Shown here one piece after another: positions 11,347-22,027 of a DNA stretch of 64,000 nt; the first letter of the stretch is position 1, and the number at the start of each line of letters is the position of its first letter. The stretch comes from Macrolepiota albuminosa. Taxonomy: Eukaryota; Basidiomycota; Agaricomycetes; Agaricales; Agaricaceae. The DNA lies in assembly GCA_027475525.1 (NCBI GenBank), contig JAMWFC010000091.1, forward strand, positions 929,861-993,860, written 5' to 3'. Below the pieces are notes generated by a model, which was not told the origin of the DNA, did no database searches, and saw only the letters and a program-made list of their open reading frames with translations. The translations under genes were made by a program, and so were the position numbers.

Positions 11347-11455
11347 TGTTGAAGACAAGCAAAGCACAGAAGACAGAAACTGTTACTAAAGCTGAAGTCC
11401 AAAGTCAGAAAGAGTGTATTGAGCAGTGGAATGCATGCAACAGGCAATTTCAACA
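11347..11455 (-). repeat. Copia-2 LTR, internally deleted
   Basis: TGTTGAAGAC at 11347 and TTTCAACA at 11448-11455 are the two ends of the Copia-2 LTR, but about 200 bp of the middle are missing (GAGCA joins directly to GTGGAATGC). No matching target duplication is seen. Confidence 0.8.
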
Positions 11456-12718
11456 CCATCACCCCTTCTGACATCCTATAGAACACAGACTTGGGTGCCA
11501 CAAGTTCTATGATGCTGCACTGCAAGTGGTTCTTTGCAGATTTCTTTAAATTTTAGAGAGTGCCAATATGTCTTGCCAATAATGTAACAGTATATTCAGT
11601 TGGAAAGGGGTCAATCAGGTTTATGCCACAAGGAGAGGGGTGAGATAGAAGACCACTTAATAACATCATTTTCACCAATGTTCTTTTCGTATCTGAATTG
11701 ACAAACAACTTGCTGTCTATTATTATACTTGCTGTATACCATAGTTTTATAGTAATTTTTTGTAAGTGGAAAGTGCTGTTCTCCATCAACAATAAACTGA
11801 TGTTCACAGCAACCATTGATAAGACTTTAATATAGAAGGAGAAACACTAATCTTGTGACCAATACACACTACAAATGTATCTTACATTAGGCCAACCTTG
11901 TCTACTGGTATCAATAGATTGCTTCTCCACTGCCAAATGTGCCATCTTAGAACTGATAGACTGAAACAGCTTATCAAAGAAGACCTTATATGTGATCTAA
12001 AGTTATTATCTAATTCACTGTTACTGTGTATATATGAACCATATCTCCAAGGGAAGCAGCATTGCACATTGTTCTCTTGTGCTGCTGACAGAGCATTGGA
12101 AATTCTCAGTAGAGTGTTCAGCAATATGCATGGACCAATGCAAATTGAGGAGCATCAGACAAATCGCAAGTGGTGGGTCACATTTATTAATGACAGCACA
12201 CAATGGATAGAAGCATATGATATGTACTAAAAGAGCAACATGTTGAACGCTTTCAAAATATTTAAAGCTCAGGCTAAGTGGCATGTAGAAAAGCTGATTA
12301 AGTGTGTTCACTTCAACAAAGGAGAAAAGTATACATTCAGTGATTTCTTAAACTACTGTAAATCAGAGGGAATATGCATTGAGTTCACAAATACTGCCAT
12401 GCTACAGCAAAACAGAGTGGCTAAGCAAATAAACAGAACAATCAAGGAAAACATTGTATCTATGCTGGCAGAAGCAACTTTGCCACTGAGTTTCTGGACA
12501 TATGCATTAAGTGCATACTAACATATCCACAACCAACCATTGCACAATGTTAGCTTTACCATGCAACATGACACTGTTCAAGATGTACAAAAGCAGGAAA
12601 CCATGCATTGGCCATATTGCACAATGTTAGCTTTACCATGCAACATGACACTGTTCAAGATGTACAAAAGCAGGAAACCATGCATTGGCCATCTCTCTGT
12701 ATTTGGCTGTGCTGCATA
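11456..12718 (+). pseudogene. Copia-type protease, GAG-pre-integrase and integrase fragment
   Basis: The plus strand carries a protease tail in broken frames (11480-11890), then TGINRLLLHCQMCHLRTDRL and LQGKQHCTLFSCAADRA (GAG-pre-integrase, ORF 11898-12230), then the integrase core (12080-12521) with HGPMQIEEHQ, FINDSTQWIEAY, TNTAMLQQNRVAKQINRTIK and AEATLPLSFWTYALSA, and GHLSVFGCAAYV up to 12718. At the three catalytic positions usual for this family (D, D, E) the text has N (VFSNMHG), N (VHFNKGEK) and K (VAKQIN), each explained by a G-to-A change. RT and the rest are cut off by the LTR at 12719. One 77-bp duplication falls inside it. Confidence 0.85.
12539..12692 (+). repeat. Exact 77-bp tandem duplication
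   Basis: 12539-12615 and 12616-12692 are identical, starting ATTGCACAATG and ending TTGGCCAT. The match stops after exactly 77 bases on both sides. It repeats a piece of the integrase and breaks its frame; with one copy removed the frame leads on to CIGHLSVFGCAAYV. Confidence 0.95.
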
Positions 12719-12936
12719 TGTTGAAGACAGGCAAAGCACAGGGGACAGAAACTGTTACTAAAGCTAAAGTCCAAAGTCAGAAAAAATATATTGAGCAAAG
12801 TAAAATGCTACTAACCTGAAGTCCAAAGTCAGAAAGAATAAGGACTTCAGATGAACTATCTACAGTTTATATACTGCTAGAAAACTATATACATGTGAAT
12901 AAAGAATAATCACATGAAGAATACATGTGATAGAAT
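12719..12936 (-). repeat. Copia-2 LTR, end missing
   Basis: It starts TGTTGAAGAC inside the integrase text (after GCATA) and follows the family to CATGTGATAGAA. Then the next LTR begins, so the last third is missing. It may be a nested insertion with deletion or a product of LTR recombination. Confidence 0.75.
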
Positions 12937-13264
12937 TGTTAAAGACAGGCAAAGCACAGAGGACAGAAACTGTCACTAAAGCTGAAGTCCAAAGTCAGAA
13001 AGAGTGTATTGAGCATTAAAGACAGGCAAAGCACAGAGGACAGAAACTGTCACTAAAGCTGAAGTCCAAAGTCAGAAAGAGTGTATTGAGCAAAGTAAAA
13101 TACTACTAACCTGAAGTCCAAAGTCAAAAAAAAGTGAGGACTTCAGATGATCTATTTATAGTTTATATACTGCTGGAAAACTATATATATGTGATAGAAT
13201 GAACTTGAAGTAGAATGATGATTATAATGGATAGTGGAATGCATGTAACAAAGCAATTTCAACA
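12937..13264 (-). repeat. Copia-2 3' LTR of the minus-strand element at 13265-15122
   Basis: It runs from TGTTAAAGAC to TTTCAACA. It is joined directly to GTCTCCCCTGATC, whose complement (GATCAGGGGAGAC) is the purine tract expected before the 3' LTR of a minus-strand element. Part of its length is the 77-bp duplication 12939-13092. Confidence 0.85.
12939..13092 (+). repeat. Exact 77-bp tandem duplication
   Basis: 12939-13015 and 13016-13092 are identical (TTAAAGACAG...TTGAGCA). The identity ends after exactly 77 bases in both directions. It lies within a Copia-2 LTR and is absent from the other LTR copies. Confidence 0.95.
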
Positions 13265-15122
13265 GTCTCCCCTGATCTAGTGTATCTCCCTCCAAGTTTG
13301 AACAAGTAATAAATTCCCATTCCTTATCTGCAAAATTGCATCTTAGGCAAAAGAAGTGGTTTTGTAAGAAGATCTGCAACTTGTTCTGTTCCAGGAATGT
13401 GATAAGGCACAAGTTTCTGTCGTTCAACTGCTTCTCTAAGTGTCACGACCCCTCCCCTCCGGATCCACCCCGGAACACCCCTGGAACACCACCCGGGACC
13501 CTCCCTCCGACCCCACAGGACACGCCCCACCATCACGACTACCGACACCACCATCACGTGCATCAAGGGCCGCCATCAGCCGCCCCCAGCCCAGATCAAC
13601 GATCGGATCACGCAACTCGCTTCCGGCCATCATGCATCATGCATCACAGCTCCCTCCACGCCAATTGATCGCGTGCCCCACACACGCGATCCAAGTATAC
13701 AGTCCCTGCCTGCTACTCAATTATTCCCAGAACCCATCCCAGACACCCCAGAACTCCGAGACCCAGTCCCATAGTACTTATAGCGTAGTCCCCCGTTGTA
13801 TTCGCTAGTCTTGATATTACATTGCATTACTTGGATTGTTGCGTGCCCTCTGCTTGACTGGTACACATTGACTGGCACGCTTCAACTGGCACGCTTGAAT
13901 AACCGCATGCTCTAAGATTGATATGCACTTCGCGACTTTTAATTTGTTAACCCGGTCTCGTCTTAGAACCCCCGGTTCACGACTTGACCCCCACCCTATC
14001 CTCAGCTACCCGAAACCCAAAACCCCCGGACTAAGTTCCCTCTCCCGGGATTACCCCTGTCCGTGTCTTGAATCCTGGAGTCCTAGCCCCGGAGTTCCAG
14101 ACACCCAGATATCCGTAGGTCAAGTCCGCATTGTAAGGGCGATTGCTTTCCCAGAAAGCCCCCGACTCAGCGGAACCTGACACTAAGCCAGTAAAAACAA
14201 AGATCAAGATGCTTTATTCTTCTATAGTGCTCTGGATTTTTAGTCACATTGATGGCAAATTGATTGTCAATCAGCATAGGAGATGGAGCAGTAGCAAAAT
14301 ATCCTATTTCATGCAGAATATTTCGCATCCAGAAGATCTCTTTGCCAGCTTCTACAGCAGCAATGTATTCTGCCTCAGTTGTAGACAATGTGACAACTAA
14401 TTGAAGCTTGCTGCTCCACCCAATGGCTCTACCACCAATTTTAATCAAATATCCACCAGTAGAGCATCCAGTATCAGGGCAATCTCCATGTGAAGAGTTA
14501 TAAAATATAGTAAAAGATTAGATGCCAGTGTTAGCATTGTAATGAAGCTTGTAGTCCATGGTGCCTTTGCAATAGTACAGTAAGTGCTTAACAGCTGCTC
14601 AATGCTTAGGTCCTGAAGAAGAATTAAAGTGTCCCAAGCATGACACTGCATATGCAATATCTGGTCTTGTTATAGTAGCCAAATACTGCAATGAACCAAC
14701 TGCATTCAGATAGGGTACATTTTGCATTTCTTCTATTTCTGCTTCACTTTGAAGTGCCATAGCTCTAGATAGCTTGAGACCAGATACAGGGTTGCAATCA
14801 CTCATTTTATAGTGCTCCAACATGTCAACAATGTATTGATGTTGTGAGAGTGAAATAGAGCACTTTGAGCGGTCTTTGTATATCTGAACACCTAGGAGGA
14901 AGTAGGGAGAGCCCAAATCATGAATTTTAAAGTGCTTTTGTAGGTCTTTGACAGCAGTGTCAATTGCAGCAGCAGACTTTGAAGCAAGTGTAATGTCATC
15001 AATATAAATAGGTACAATGATGTTGACTTCTCCTCTGACATAAAAATAGATAGAGTGGTCAGAACCACTTGATCTTGGTTTCAAAAATGTTTAGTTTGCT
15101 GGAATAGCTAGCTCTTCAGATC
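13265..15122 (-). pseudogene. Copia-2 reverse transcriptase and RNase H, split by a gypsy solo LTR
   Basis: Reading down the minus strand from 15084: SIYFYVRGEVNIIVPIYIDD (YVDD box as YIDD), SKCSISLSQHQYIVDMLEHY, then TRPDIAYAVSCLGHF (RT end, about 14670), GCSTGGYLIKIGG-like text, VVTLSTTEAEYIAAVEAGKE and MLIDNQFAINV (RNase H, 14448-14190). After the inserted LTR comes YHIPGTEQVADLLTKPL (13440-13330), the end of copia Pol. Joining the halves across the TSD gives a continuous RNase H. RT N-terminal half is missing on this strand: beyond 15122 the same family continues in the opposite orientation. Confidence 0.88.
13441..14182 (+). repeat. Gypsy solo LTR (A type) inside Copia-2 RNase H
   Basis: The 742-bp sequence starts TGTCACGACCCC and ends GCGGAACCTGACA. 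It is flanked by a perfect 5-bp duplication CTAAG (13436-13440, 14183-14187) and matches the 5' LTR of chromovirus A throughout, including the predicted transcript start AGTCTTGATATTA near 13808. Being a lone LTR, it is the usual product of LTR-LTR recombination. Confidence 0.95.
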
Positions 15123-15199
15123 ATAGATAGAGTGGTCAGAACCACTTGATCTTGGTTTCAAAAATGTTTAGTTTGCTGAAATAGCTAGCTCTTCAGATC
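15046..15199 (+). repeat. 77-bp tandem duplication (one mismatch) at an orientation switch
   Basis: 15046-15122 and 15123-15199 match over 77 bases (ATAGATAGAG...TCAGATC) with one G/A difference. The duplicated block sits exactly where minus-strand RT text ends and plus-strand RT text begins. Confidence 0.9.
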
Positions 15200-15440
15200 T
15201 TAGAACATTCAAACAAGCTATGAAATCTGAAGATGCTGACAAGTGGTATCAGGCAGCAGTTGATGAATATGTTTCATTGGTTGCTAATAGAACTTGAGAG
15301 GAGTGTGACTTGTCTGAAGGCAAGAAGGCTATTGGTAGTAGATGAGTATTTTGCATCAAATGCAATGCAAATAGCTCAATTGAGAGGTTTAAAGCTACTA
15401 CAGACTGCAAGAAAGAAAGATGATATATTTCAGAAGATAT
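15180..15440 (+). pseudogene. Copia-2 reverse transcriptase N-terminal fragment
   Basis: The plus strand reads SSSDLRTFKQAMKSEDADKW, then YQAAVDEYVSLVANRT, EGKKAIGSR, CNANSSIERFKA. These are the first blocks of copia RT (EAM...WxxAxxxEY.SL..N.TW.LV..P..KK.IG.+WVF). Stops replace Trp at two places (ANRT-stop-EE, IGSR-stop-VF), as expected from TGG-to-TGA/TAG changes. It points away from the RT piece at 14599-15084, so the two were joined head to head. Confidence 0.8.
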
Positions 15441-17635
15441 AATCTGAAAAATTATTAGTAAATAAGCAAATTAGAAATTGAATACTGCAAGGTCAGTCTG
15501 AAAATATAAAGCTTACTTTTCAAAGGACTTGCAAATGCTATATTAAAAATTTCTCACTATCATTCTTTTTGCATAGCTTAGTTGCTGCTTTAAATCACTA
15601 TTTGCTTAAGCTAAGCAGCCTTGTTCTAGCCTAGCTGGCTGGACCTTTTGACTTGCAAGCTTAGCAATGGCTAGATTTTTCTTTTTTTCTTGCTGCTATT
15701 TGCTGGTACTTAGCCACTATATCCTGGCCTAGCTGGATTGTCTAGCTAGTCACTCTTAACCTGACTTAATATTATGCAGTCTTACTTCAGGAGAATCTAA
15801 TTATTGTTTAGTAAGTTATTGAAATATATTTTATTTTATATTTTACAAAACATTTTTTAGTATCAGCATTTTATAATCTTCCTTAAAATTTTTCTTTCAC
15901 TGCAGATATTGCCTTGTATATTTGCAATTGCTTAAAAATTCAAAAAAAAATATCACTATATGCATAATATCTAGCTTCTTGCAAGCACTTGGACATTATA
16001 TTACATGCTGGATTTTGCAGCAGGTTTTTAAAAGATTCAACTTTTTCTAAAAATATTTTAATGCATAGTGAGTTTTTTTTTATTAATTTTGTCACATTTT
16101 ATAATTAATACTTGCTCTAAATACATTTTGCCACTATGTGTTGCGCTACTTTCTGCCACAACAACAAGGTGCCATGTCATCATATGTAAGACAATATAAG
16201 TTTATTATTACTATTTTTTTATTTTTTTTGACTAACCACTGATTTTTATGCTGCAGCCTGCATTTTACATGCCTTTCTAATAGGCAGCAATATTTAATCT
16301 CCATAATATTGTGCTTATGAGCTTTTTTCAACTTACTAACTATTGCACTCACTAAGCTTAATAAGTATTTAAATCTTTTTATTTGCTATACTAACATTAT
16401 TACTTAGGACAGCTTTCACTCAACCTGCTCTAATACAGCCTCAATAACAACATGCTGGTGCAGGATATAGCTATCTGAAGAGAAGGCTCAAGCAATGGGA
16501 AATCTATATAGTGTATGAAAATTTATCTTATCAAAATTTCTAGTAATAATTTATATTATTTGTTTACAGCTGCTATATTTGACAATACACAACTAATTCT
16601 TATGCAGCTGCCTGCTCCTAGTACTAAGCTTTTACCTATGTTATATTAAATTAAATTGATTTTTTTTTGTAAGATTTTAAGTAGAGCCACCACTTAATCT
16701 AAAGTCTGTTGAATTGAAGAGTTAAAAATGACACAAGCACAAGCTTGTTTAGCTAGGGTCAGCTTTTTTTCTATTGATAAAAATAACATATTAAAATCAT
16801 ATACAGCATTTATAAAGCAGAGCTTTTAATGATAAGGAAATCAGTAGCAATCTGTAGACATAAAAATTGGACTTATATGGCAGGTGCAGAGATTGCTGTG
16901 AGAGCTGCAAGAATTGAATTATAAAAAGTGGGCAATGTTTAAATAGAATGCTGATAAATTGAAAAAGCATTCTATAAGTACTTTTAATGCATTTATTGCA
17001 GCTACTTAAACAACAATAATTCTAAATGTTGCTGAATCTCACAAGTCTCATTGCTAAACAATGCTAGCACCAGTTATCTCTCTTTCTTTTTGCAGCACAT
17101 TTTAATCTCACATTTTCCTACTAACATGTTTTATTACAAATGTCTAAAAAAAATGACTATATCTTTTTTTTCTACCTCCTTTGTTTTTGATCAATACAAA
17201 ACAGCTCACTGTACTGTAAATATGGCTTAGGCACTATAATTTTTTTATAGAATTACTTATTAAGCTATATTTTGTTATTTTTTGCCTGTTAATTTACAAC
17301 TAATTCACAATATAGGCAACAATAACAAAGCACCTTGTTTTTAACCAAACATTAGTGTTTGACATTGCTGCAATCTTTAAATATTGATATGACAGTTAGC
17401 ATTGTGACAATACTGCAGTATACATAACTCATATAGTCCTTTAATTTTATTAAACTCAAATAAAAAAAAAAGCTGATTGTTGTTTGCAGGTTTTAATATC
17501 TAGTATGTTTTTGATCTAAGATATACGTGGCTTAGCTACATTGGATTTTTCTAGGAATATCCTGCTAGTTGTGAAAAAGTTTGCCTTGCCTCAGTCTATA
17601 ATTGTTCTTCTAAATATGTTATAAATTGATATTTC
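15441..17635. other. AT-rich region without a recognised gene
   Basis: The 2.2 kb are strongly AT-rich with many stops in all frames. Short protein-like scraps exist (GYSYLKRRLKQWEIYIVYE near 16470; MTQAQACLARVSFF near 16730), but none can be assigned. It is probably old, heavily mutated transposon DNA. Confidence 0.5.
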
Positions 17636-17842
17636 TGTTGAAGACAAGCAAAGCACAGGAAACAACAACTATCACTAAAGCTAAAGTTCAAAGTCAGAAA
17701 AAGTGTATTGGGCAAAATAAAGTACTACTAACTTGAAGTCTAAAGTTAGAAAGAGTAAGAAGGATACATATGATAGAATGAACTTGGAGTAGAATGATGA
17801 TCATAGTAGATAGTAAAATGCATGCAACAGGCAATTTCAACA
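17636..17842 (-). repeat. Copia-2 solo LTR
   Basis: TGTTGAAGAC at 17636 and TTTCAACA ending at 17842, with a shortened middle (207 bp). Flanks ATTTC and TTATA do not match, so the target duplication has been lost or the ends come from different insertions. Confidence 0.82.
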
Positions 17843-18344
17843 TTATATGCAAAGACTTGTAGTGCATGATTTTTGTCTTATTTTAAAGAATTTTATAGAA
17901 ATAGCTATAAAACTAAGAAAGAAAAGTAGTGTAGTAGATAGTTGGCTCAATGTCTATGATATACAAAACCTGAAATATATTGACCTGCATATTTATAGTT
18001 AGCATATACTATTATAAATTAGTATAAAAGAAACACATATTGGATAGAAATAACTTCAAGATTGTTGGTTTTCAGATTTGATTTATTAAGTCAAATTCTG
18101 ACATTATCTCAAAGTTTCTCACTTAGCCAAGGTTTCTAGCTCATTGTAGCAAGTGTTATCCTTGCTGTTTTCCCTCATCACTACCAACACTGACCTAATC
18201 TCTCACATACCTCTAGTTTTCTTACATCTTTATTTTTTCTCTGTATTAACCTTACAATTTGACAGGCACAAGTATTATTTTACTCTTTTACCTCTAGTTA
18301 TGGCTGCTACTAACAGTAGTCAGTATATAATAAAATAATAAGGA
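17843..18344. other. AT-rich spacer
   Basis: No gene or repeat is recognised. The longest open frames are about 60 codons and of biased composition. Confidence 0.5.
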
Positions 18345-19116
18345 TGTCAGATTCTACTGAGTTGAGAGCTTTCTGGAAAAGCAATGCCTTTACAAGGCAG
18401 ACTTGATCTATGTGTACTTGGATGTCTGGAACTCTGGACTATGCTCTGGAGTTCAAGACATAAACAGGGAATCCCTGGAGTAAAAAACTTAGTCTGGAAA
18501 TTGAGTGAAGTCAAAAGGATGAGGGAGGTCGAGTTAAGAACTGGTGTTTCAAGACAAGACCAAAATTAGTAAATTTTAGATCACAAAGTGTGTACCAATT
18601 TCAAAAGCATGCAAATAAGTTGAGCATGCCAGTCAAAGCATGCTAGCCAATATGCAAACAATCAATATAATATCAAGACTAGCCTATTACAAGTAGTAGC
18701 TACTCCTTAAGTACGTGCAGAGATCACTCTGGGTTTCTAAGGAGTTTCAGGATGTCTGGGGCTGTTCTGAGAATCAATGGACAGCAGTGGAAGAAAGGGA
18801 ATTATATACCAGAGATTGTGCATGCAGAGTGCTTGATCAATTGGCATGGAAAGATGCCATGATGCGTGATGCATGATGATAGCCAAGGTGATTGCTGTGA
18901 TCCAATTGCTGATTGTGAGGTAACAGCTGTGCTAGTAGATGATCCCATAGTCCATGATGCAGGGCTGTCAGGAGATGTGCATGATAGCAGGGCTTGATGC
19001 ATGTGACAGCAGAGAGATGGTTATAATGGCAGGAGTTGTGTCATGGTGTTGGTGAGGAGATTTCAGATAGAGTTTCAGGAGTGTTCCAGGGTAGGTTCAG
19101 ATGAGGAGTTGTGACA
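18345..19116 (-). repeat. Gypsy LTR (A type), 3' LTR of element E
   Basis: On the minus strand it begins TGTCACAACTCC (19116 downward) and ends AATCTGACA at 18345. It matches the A-type LTR including TAATATCAAGACTAG near 18672, the complement of the predicted transcript start. The minus-strand text just before it (19117-19140) matches the purine-tract end of element B (GTCTCGGCGCTA / GTCTTGGCGCTA), so it is the 3' LTR of a minus-strand element. No target duplication is visible. Confidence 0.85.
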
Positions 19117-19249
19117 TCACCCTTCTCTTAGCGCCGAGACTCTCTGAAGCACGTGTTGCTGGTGGTTTGGGCTCGGAGTCCAAGCATGGGAGCTGGCATC
19201 TTTATCTCCTGATACGTAGCAAAAAAAATTTTTACCATCAAACTCAACT

Positions 19250-20027
19250 ATGTCATGTATGCTGTCCCATTTTCTGACACCTCTACCTACAAATGAAGTT
19301 GCACCCTTGGTTGTGTAGGAGGCCCAGGATGTAAGGTACTGGTGCTAACTTGACCATGAGTGTATGGCGGTGCTCGTTCAACAACGTGAGTGTATTTGTG
19401 CTGTTCTGCTTAGCATGACTGACTTCTCTTTTTTAGAACAATGCAATACTCCTGCCTTGAAGGTAGGCCCTAGTCAACTCCTGGAGTCTGCCTCCGAGAT
19501 AGGCCTGAGCAGCTTTCTGGGCCAGCTTCTAAGCTTATTTTCAAGGTAGACTCAAGCCGTCTCATGTATCCCATTGCATGGATGACTATGCAGCCCCAGC
19601 CTCCTCATCTCATACCCTGTTCTTGCCTCACTGCCTCTCATTTTCAGCAATTCAGCTTGGCTCTGGGAACCATCTTCGTAGTTCTCAACAACCTTTGTGT
19701 TCTGTGGGCTAATGCTGCACAAAAGGTATTTGAGCAGGCTTTGGAAAGGCCCTGTGAGTTGCCCACCCACAAGTGATGTGTCAGTAATGGACTAGTAAGT
19801 GATTTCTTACCTCTGGATTGTTTGCTAACATTAGTCCCAGTGTGTGTACTGCACCTGCCAGATGGTGCCATGTGTTTTTGAGGCCCTGAGTCCCTCATTC
19901 TGGAGAAATTCCTTTATATGCAAGGCATGCCACCTCAATCATAAGAGGTGTTCTGTTTTGGCCCTGTAAAGAATGCACTATGTATTATGGGAGCAGGAGT
20001 GGCTATTGGAGGTGGTGACCTGGAGAA
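19250..20027 (+). pseudogene. Antisense gene of element E, Zn2Cys6-like
   Basis: This is a copy of the gene found on the strand opposite pol in element B. From an ATG near 19250 the frames are broken, but 19640-19794 reads FEQALERPCELPTHK, stop (for W), CVSNGL, matching the end of exon 2 in B (...ARRWCEAAGL). A 40-bp intron follows (19795-19834: GTAAGT donor, GCTAAC branch site, TTAG acceptor). Then comes the cysteine cluster 19841-19951: CVYCTCQMVPC, 15 residues, CKACHLNHKRC, i.e. C-X2-C-X6-C-X15-C-X2-C-X6-C. After it comes MHYVLWEQEW..LEVVTW, parallel to ARYMAQEQSWGEEWVIERL in B. The gene is cut at 20027 by a Copia-2 LTR. A Zn2Cys6-like DNA-binding role is inferred from spacing only. Confidence 0.7.
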
Positions 20028-20292
20028 TGTTGAAGGAAGATAGGCAAAGCATAGGGGACAGAAACTGTTATCAAAGCTGAAGTCCAAAGTCAGAAAGAAT
20101 GAGGACTTCAGGTGATCTATCTACAGTTTATATATTACTGAAAAACTATATACATATGAATAAAAAATAATCACATGGAGAATACATGTAATAGAATATA
20201 ATCATATGAAAGATACATGTGATAAAATGAACTTGGAGTAGAATGATGATCATAATGGATAGTGGAATGCATGTAACAAGACAAATTTAACA
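20028..20292 (-). repeat. Copia-2 solo LTR
   Basis: TGTTGAAGGA at 20028 to AATTTAACA at 20292. Flanks GAGAA and GAAGA resemble each other but are not identical. It interrupts the antisense gene of element E. Confidence 0.82.
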
Positions 20293-20566
20293 GAAGATGG
20301 AAGTGGAGGAGAGGAGTTGGATCATGAAGCCAGAGAGTGAGCCATTGACAGAGTCTGAGAGGACACCAGTTAGTGGGCCCTCATCAGCTATGCCGGCAGG
20401 GAGAAAAGCCATCAGAGTTGGGGGTTGGGGCTAGCCCATGGTTCTGGTCATGTGCTGGGCCACTCAGACCAAGATGAGTAGAGAGAGACAAGGAGGGTAT
20501 CTGAATAAGAGGAAGCGGTGAGCGTTGCCCAGCCTCTCTCCTAAGCTTTTCAAGAGAGCATGCCTG
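20293..20566 (+). pseudogene. Probable continuation of the element E antisense gene
   Basis: The segment lies between two Copia-2 LTR insertions. A plus frame reads MKPESEPLTESERTPVSGPS and GRKAIR, acidic then basic, similar in character to the region after the cysteine cluster in element B (RSSDEEPEVPR...). The identification rests on position and composition, not on clear alignment. Confidence 0.4.
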
Positions 20567-20795
20567 TGTTGAAGACAGGCAAAGCATAAGGGACAGAAAC
20601 TGTCACTAAAGCTGAAATCCAAAGTCAGAAAGAGTGAGGACTTCAGATGATCTATCTATAGTTTATATACTGCTGGAAAACTATATATATATGAATAAAG
20701 AATAATCACATGTGAATACATGTGATAGAATGAACTTGGAGTAGAATGATGATCATAATGGATAGTGAAATGCATGTAACAAGGCAATTTCAATA
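20567..20795 (-). repeat. Copia-2 solo LTR with TSD
   Basis: TGTTGAAGAC at 20567 to TTTCAATA at 20795 (229 bp, internally shortened). Flanked by a perfect duplication GCCTG (20562-20566, 20796-20800). Confidence 0.92.
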
Positions 20796-21319
20796 GCCTG
20801 CCCCCAGAGACCTCATCCCTATCTCCTTTCCCATGCTTATCTCCAGTAGTCTTTTCTCCTTTGTTGAGGTGATTGCTAGGCATTGATGTGGGGACTCTTC
20901 AGAAACATCTAGAGCATTCCAAGCAGGAATAAAGAAAGATTGTGAATTGATACCTGGTGACAGTGGAACATCTTTGAGAGCCCAGATTTTGTTGGCCCAG
21001 AGTAAGGATGGCACGAGGCAGGAGGTGGCAGTCTGAAGATTGGTGGAGGAAGGTTATGCAACAATGCTTTGGGAGTTGGAGGCAGCATAGATTGCTCAGA
21101 GGGAGCTAAAGACCAAGTAGGATGTGCTGTGAGCTTGATTGGAGCAGGAGGCATATCATCTAGAGCCGGCTCCTCTGAGCCTGTAAAATGTGGTGGTGGC
21201 CCAAATGGCTGCTCTTAGTGAGTGTTCTCATGTCCTGGGTTTGCCTGTACTGACATTTCTAGGTTGAGTCTGGAAGCATCAACTGCTCCTGGATATGGTG
21301 GCTGCGGCATTTGCATTGC
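20796..21319. other. Element E remainder before element A
   Basis: No assignable gene. A minus frame (21154-20909) is open and Pro/Ser-rich, and a second minus frame reads LWANKIWALKDVPLSP. It ends at ATTGC (21315-21319), the left target site of element A. Confidence 0.4.
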
Positions 21320-22027
21320 TGTCACGACCCCTCCCCTCTGGGACCCTCCCTCCGACCCCACAGGACACGCCCCGCCATCACGACCGCTGACACCGCCATT
21401 ATGCGCATCAAGGACTGCCATCAGCCGCCACCAGCCCCGATCAACAATCGGGATCACCAACTTGCTCCCAGCCATCACGCATCACGCATCACAACCCCCT
21501 CCACGCCAATTGATCGCGTGCTCCACATGCGCGATCCAGGTATACAGTCCCTGCCACTACTCAATGACTCCCGGAACCCATCCCAGACACCCCAGAACCC
21601 CGAGACCCGGTCCCGTAGTACTTATAGCGTAGTTCCCTGTTGTATTCGCTAGTCTTGATATTACATTGCATTACTTGGATTGTTGCGTGCCCTCTACTTG
21701 ACTGGTACGCATTGACTGGCACGCTTTGACTGGCACGCTTGAATACTCGCGTGCTCTAAGATTGGTACGCACTTCGTGACTCTAATTTACTAACTTGGTC
21801 TTGTCTTAGAACCTCCGGTTCATGACTTGACCCCCCACCCAAACTCCCTAGCTACCTACCCCCCAAAACCCCCGGACCAAGTCCCCTCTCCCGGGATTCC
21901 CCTGTCCACATCTTGAACCCTGGGGTCCTAGCCCCGGAGTTCCAGACACCCGAGTATCCATGGATCAAGTCCGCATTGTAAGGGTGCTCGCTTTCCCGGA
22001 AAGCCCCTGACTCAGCGGAACCTGACA
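21320..22027 (+). repeat. Element A 5' LTR
   Basis: The 708-bp LTR starts TGTCACGACCCC and ends GCGGAACCTGACA, preceded by ATTGC. The second half has several short repeats of the type TGACTGGCACGCTT (21710-21745). The same LTR occurs alone at 13441-14182, 41074-41821 and, in part, 38855-39520. Confidence 0.93.
21622..21663 (+). promoter_or_regulatory. Predicted LTR promoter and transcript start of element A
   Basis: A TATA-like TTATAG (21622-21627) lies 25-30 bp before AGTCTTGATATTA (21651-21663). The latter is the exact reverse complement of the 13 bases following the LTR (22028-22040). In Tf1-type self-priming the first bases of the mRNA pair with the PBS, so 21651 is the predicted start of transcription. 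Confidence 0.6.

Larger units (their letters stand above)
19117..21319 (-). mobile_element. Element E: truncated minus-strand gypsy, 3' region
   Basis: This is the stretch inside the 3' LTR of a minus-strand A/B-family gypsy, interrupted by two Copia-2 solo LTRs and cut off at 21319 by element A. Pol is not present. It carries the antisense gene of this lineage on the plus strand (19250-20027 and probably on to 20566). From 20796 to 21319 one minus-strand frame is open and Pro-rich (PHPTWSLAPSEQSMLPP-like text), which I cannot assign. Confidence 0.7.
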
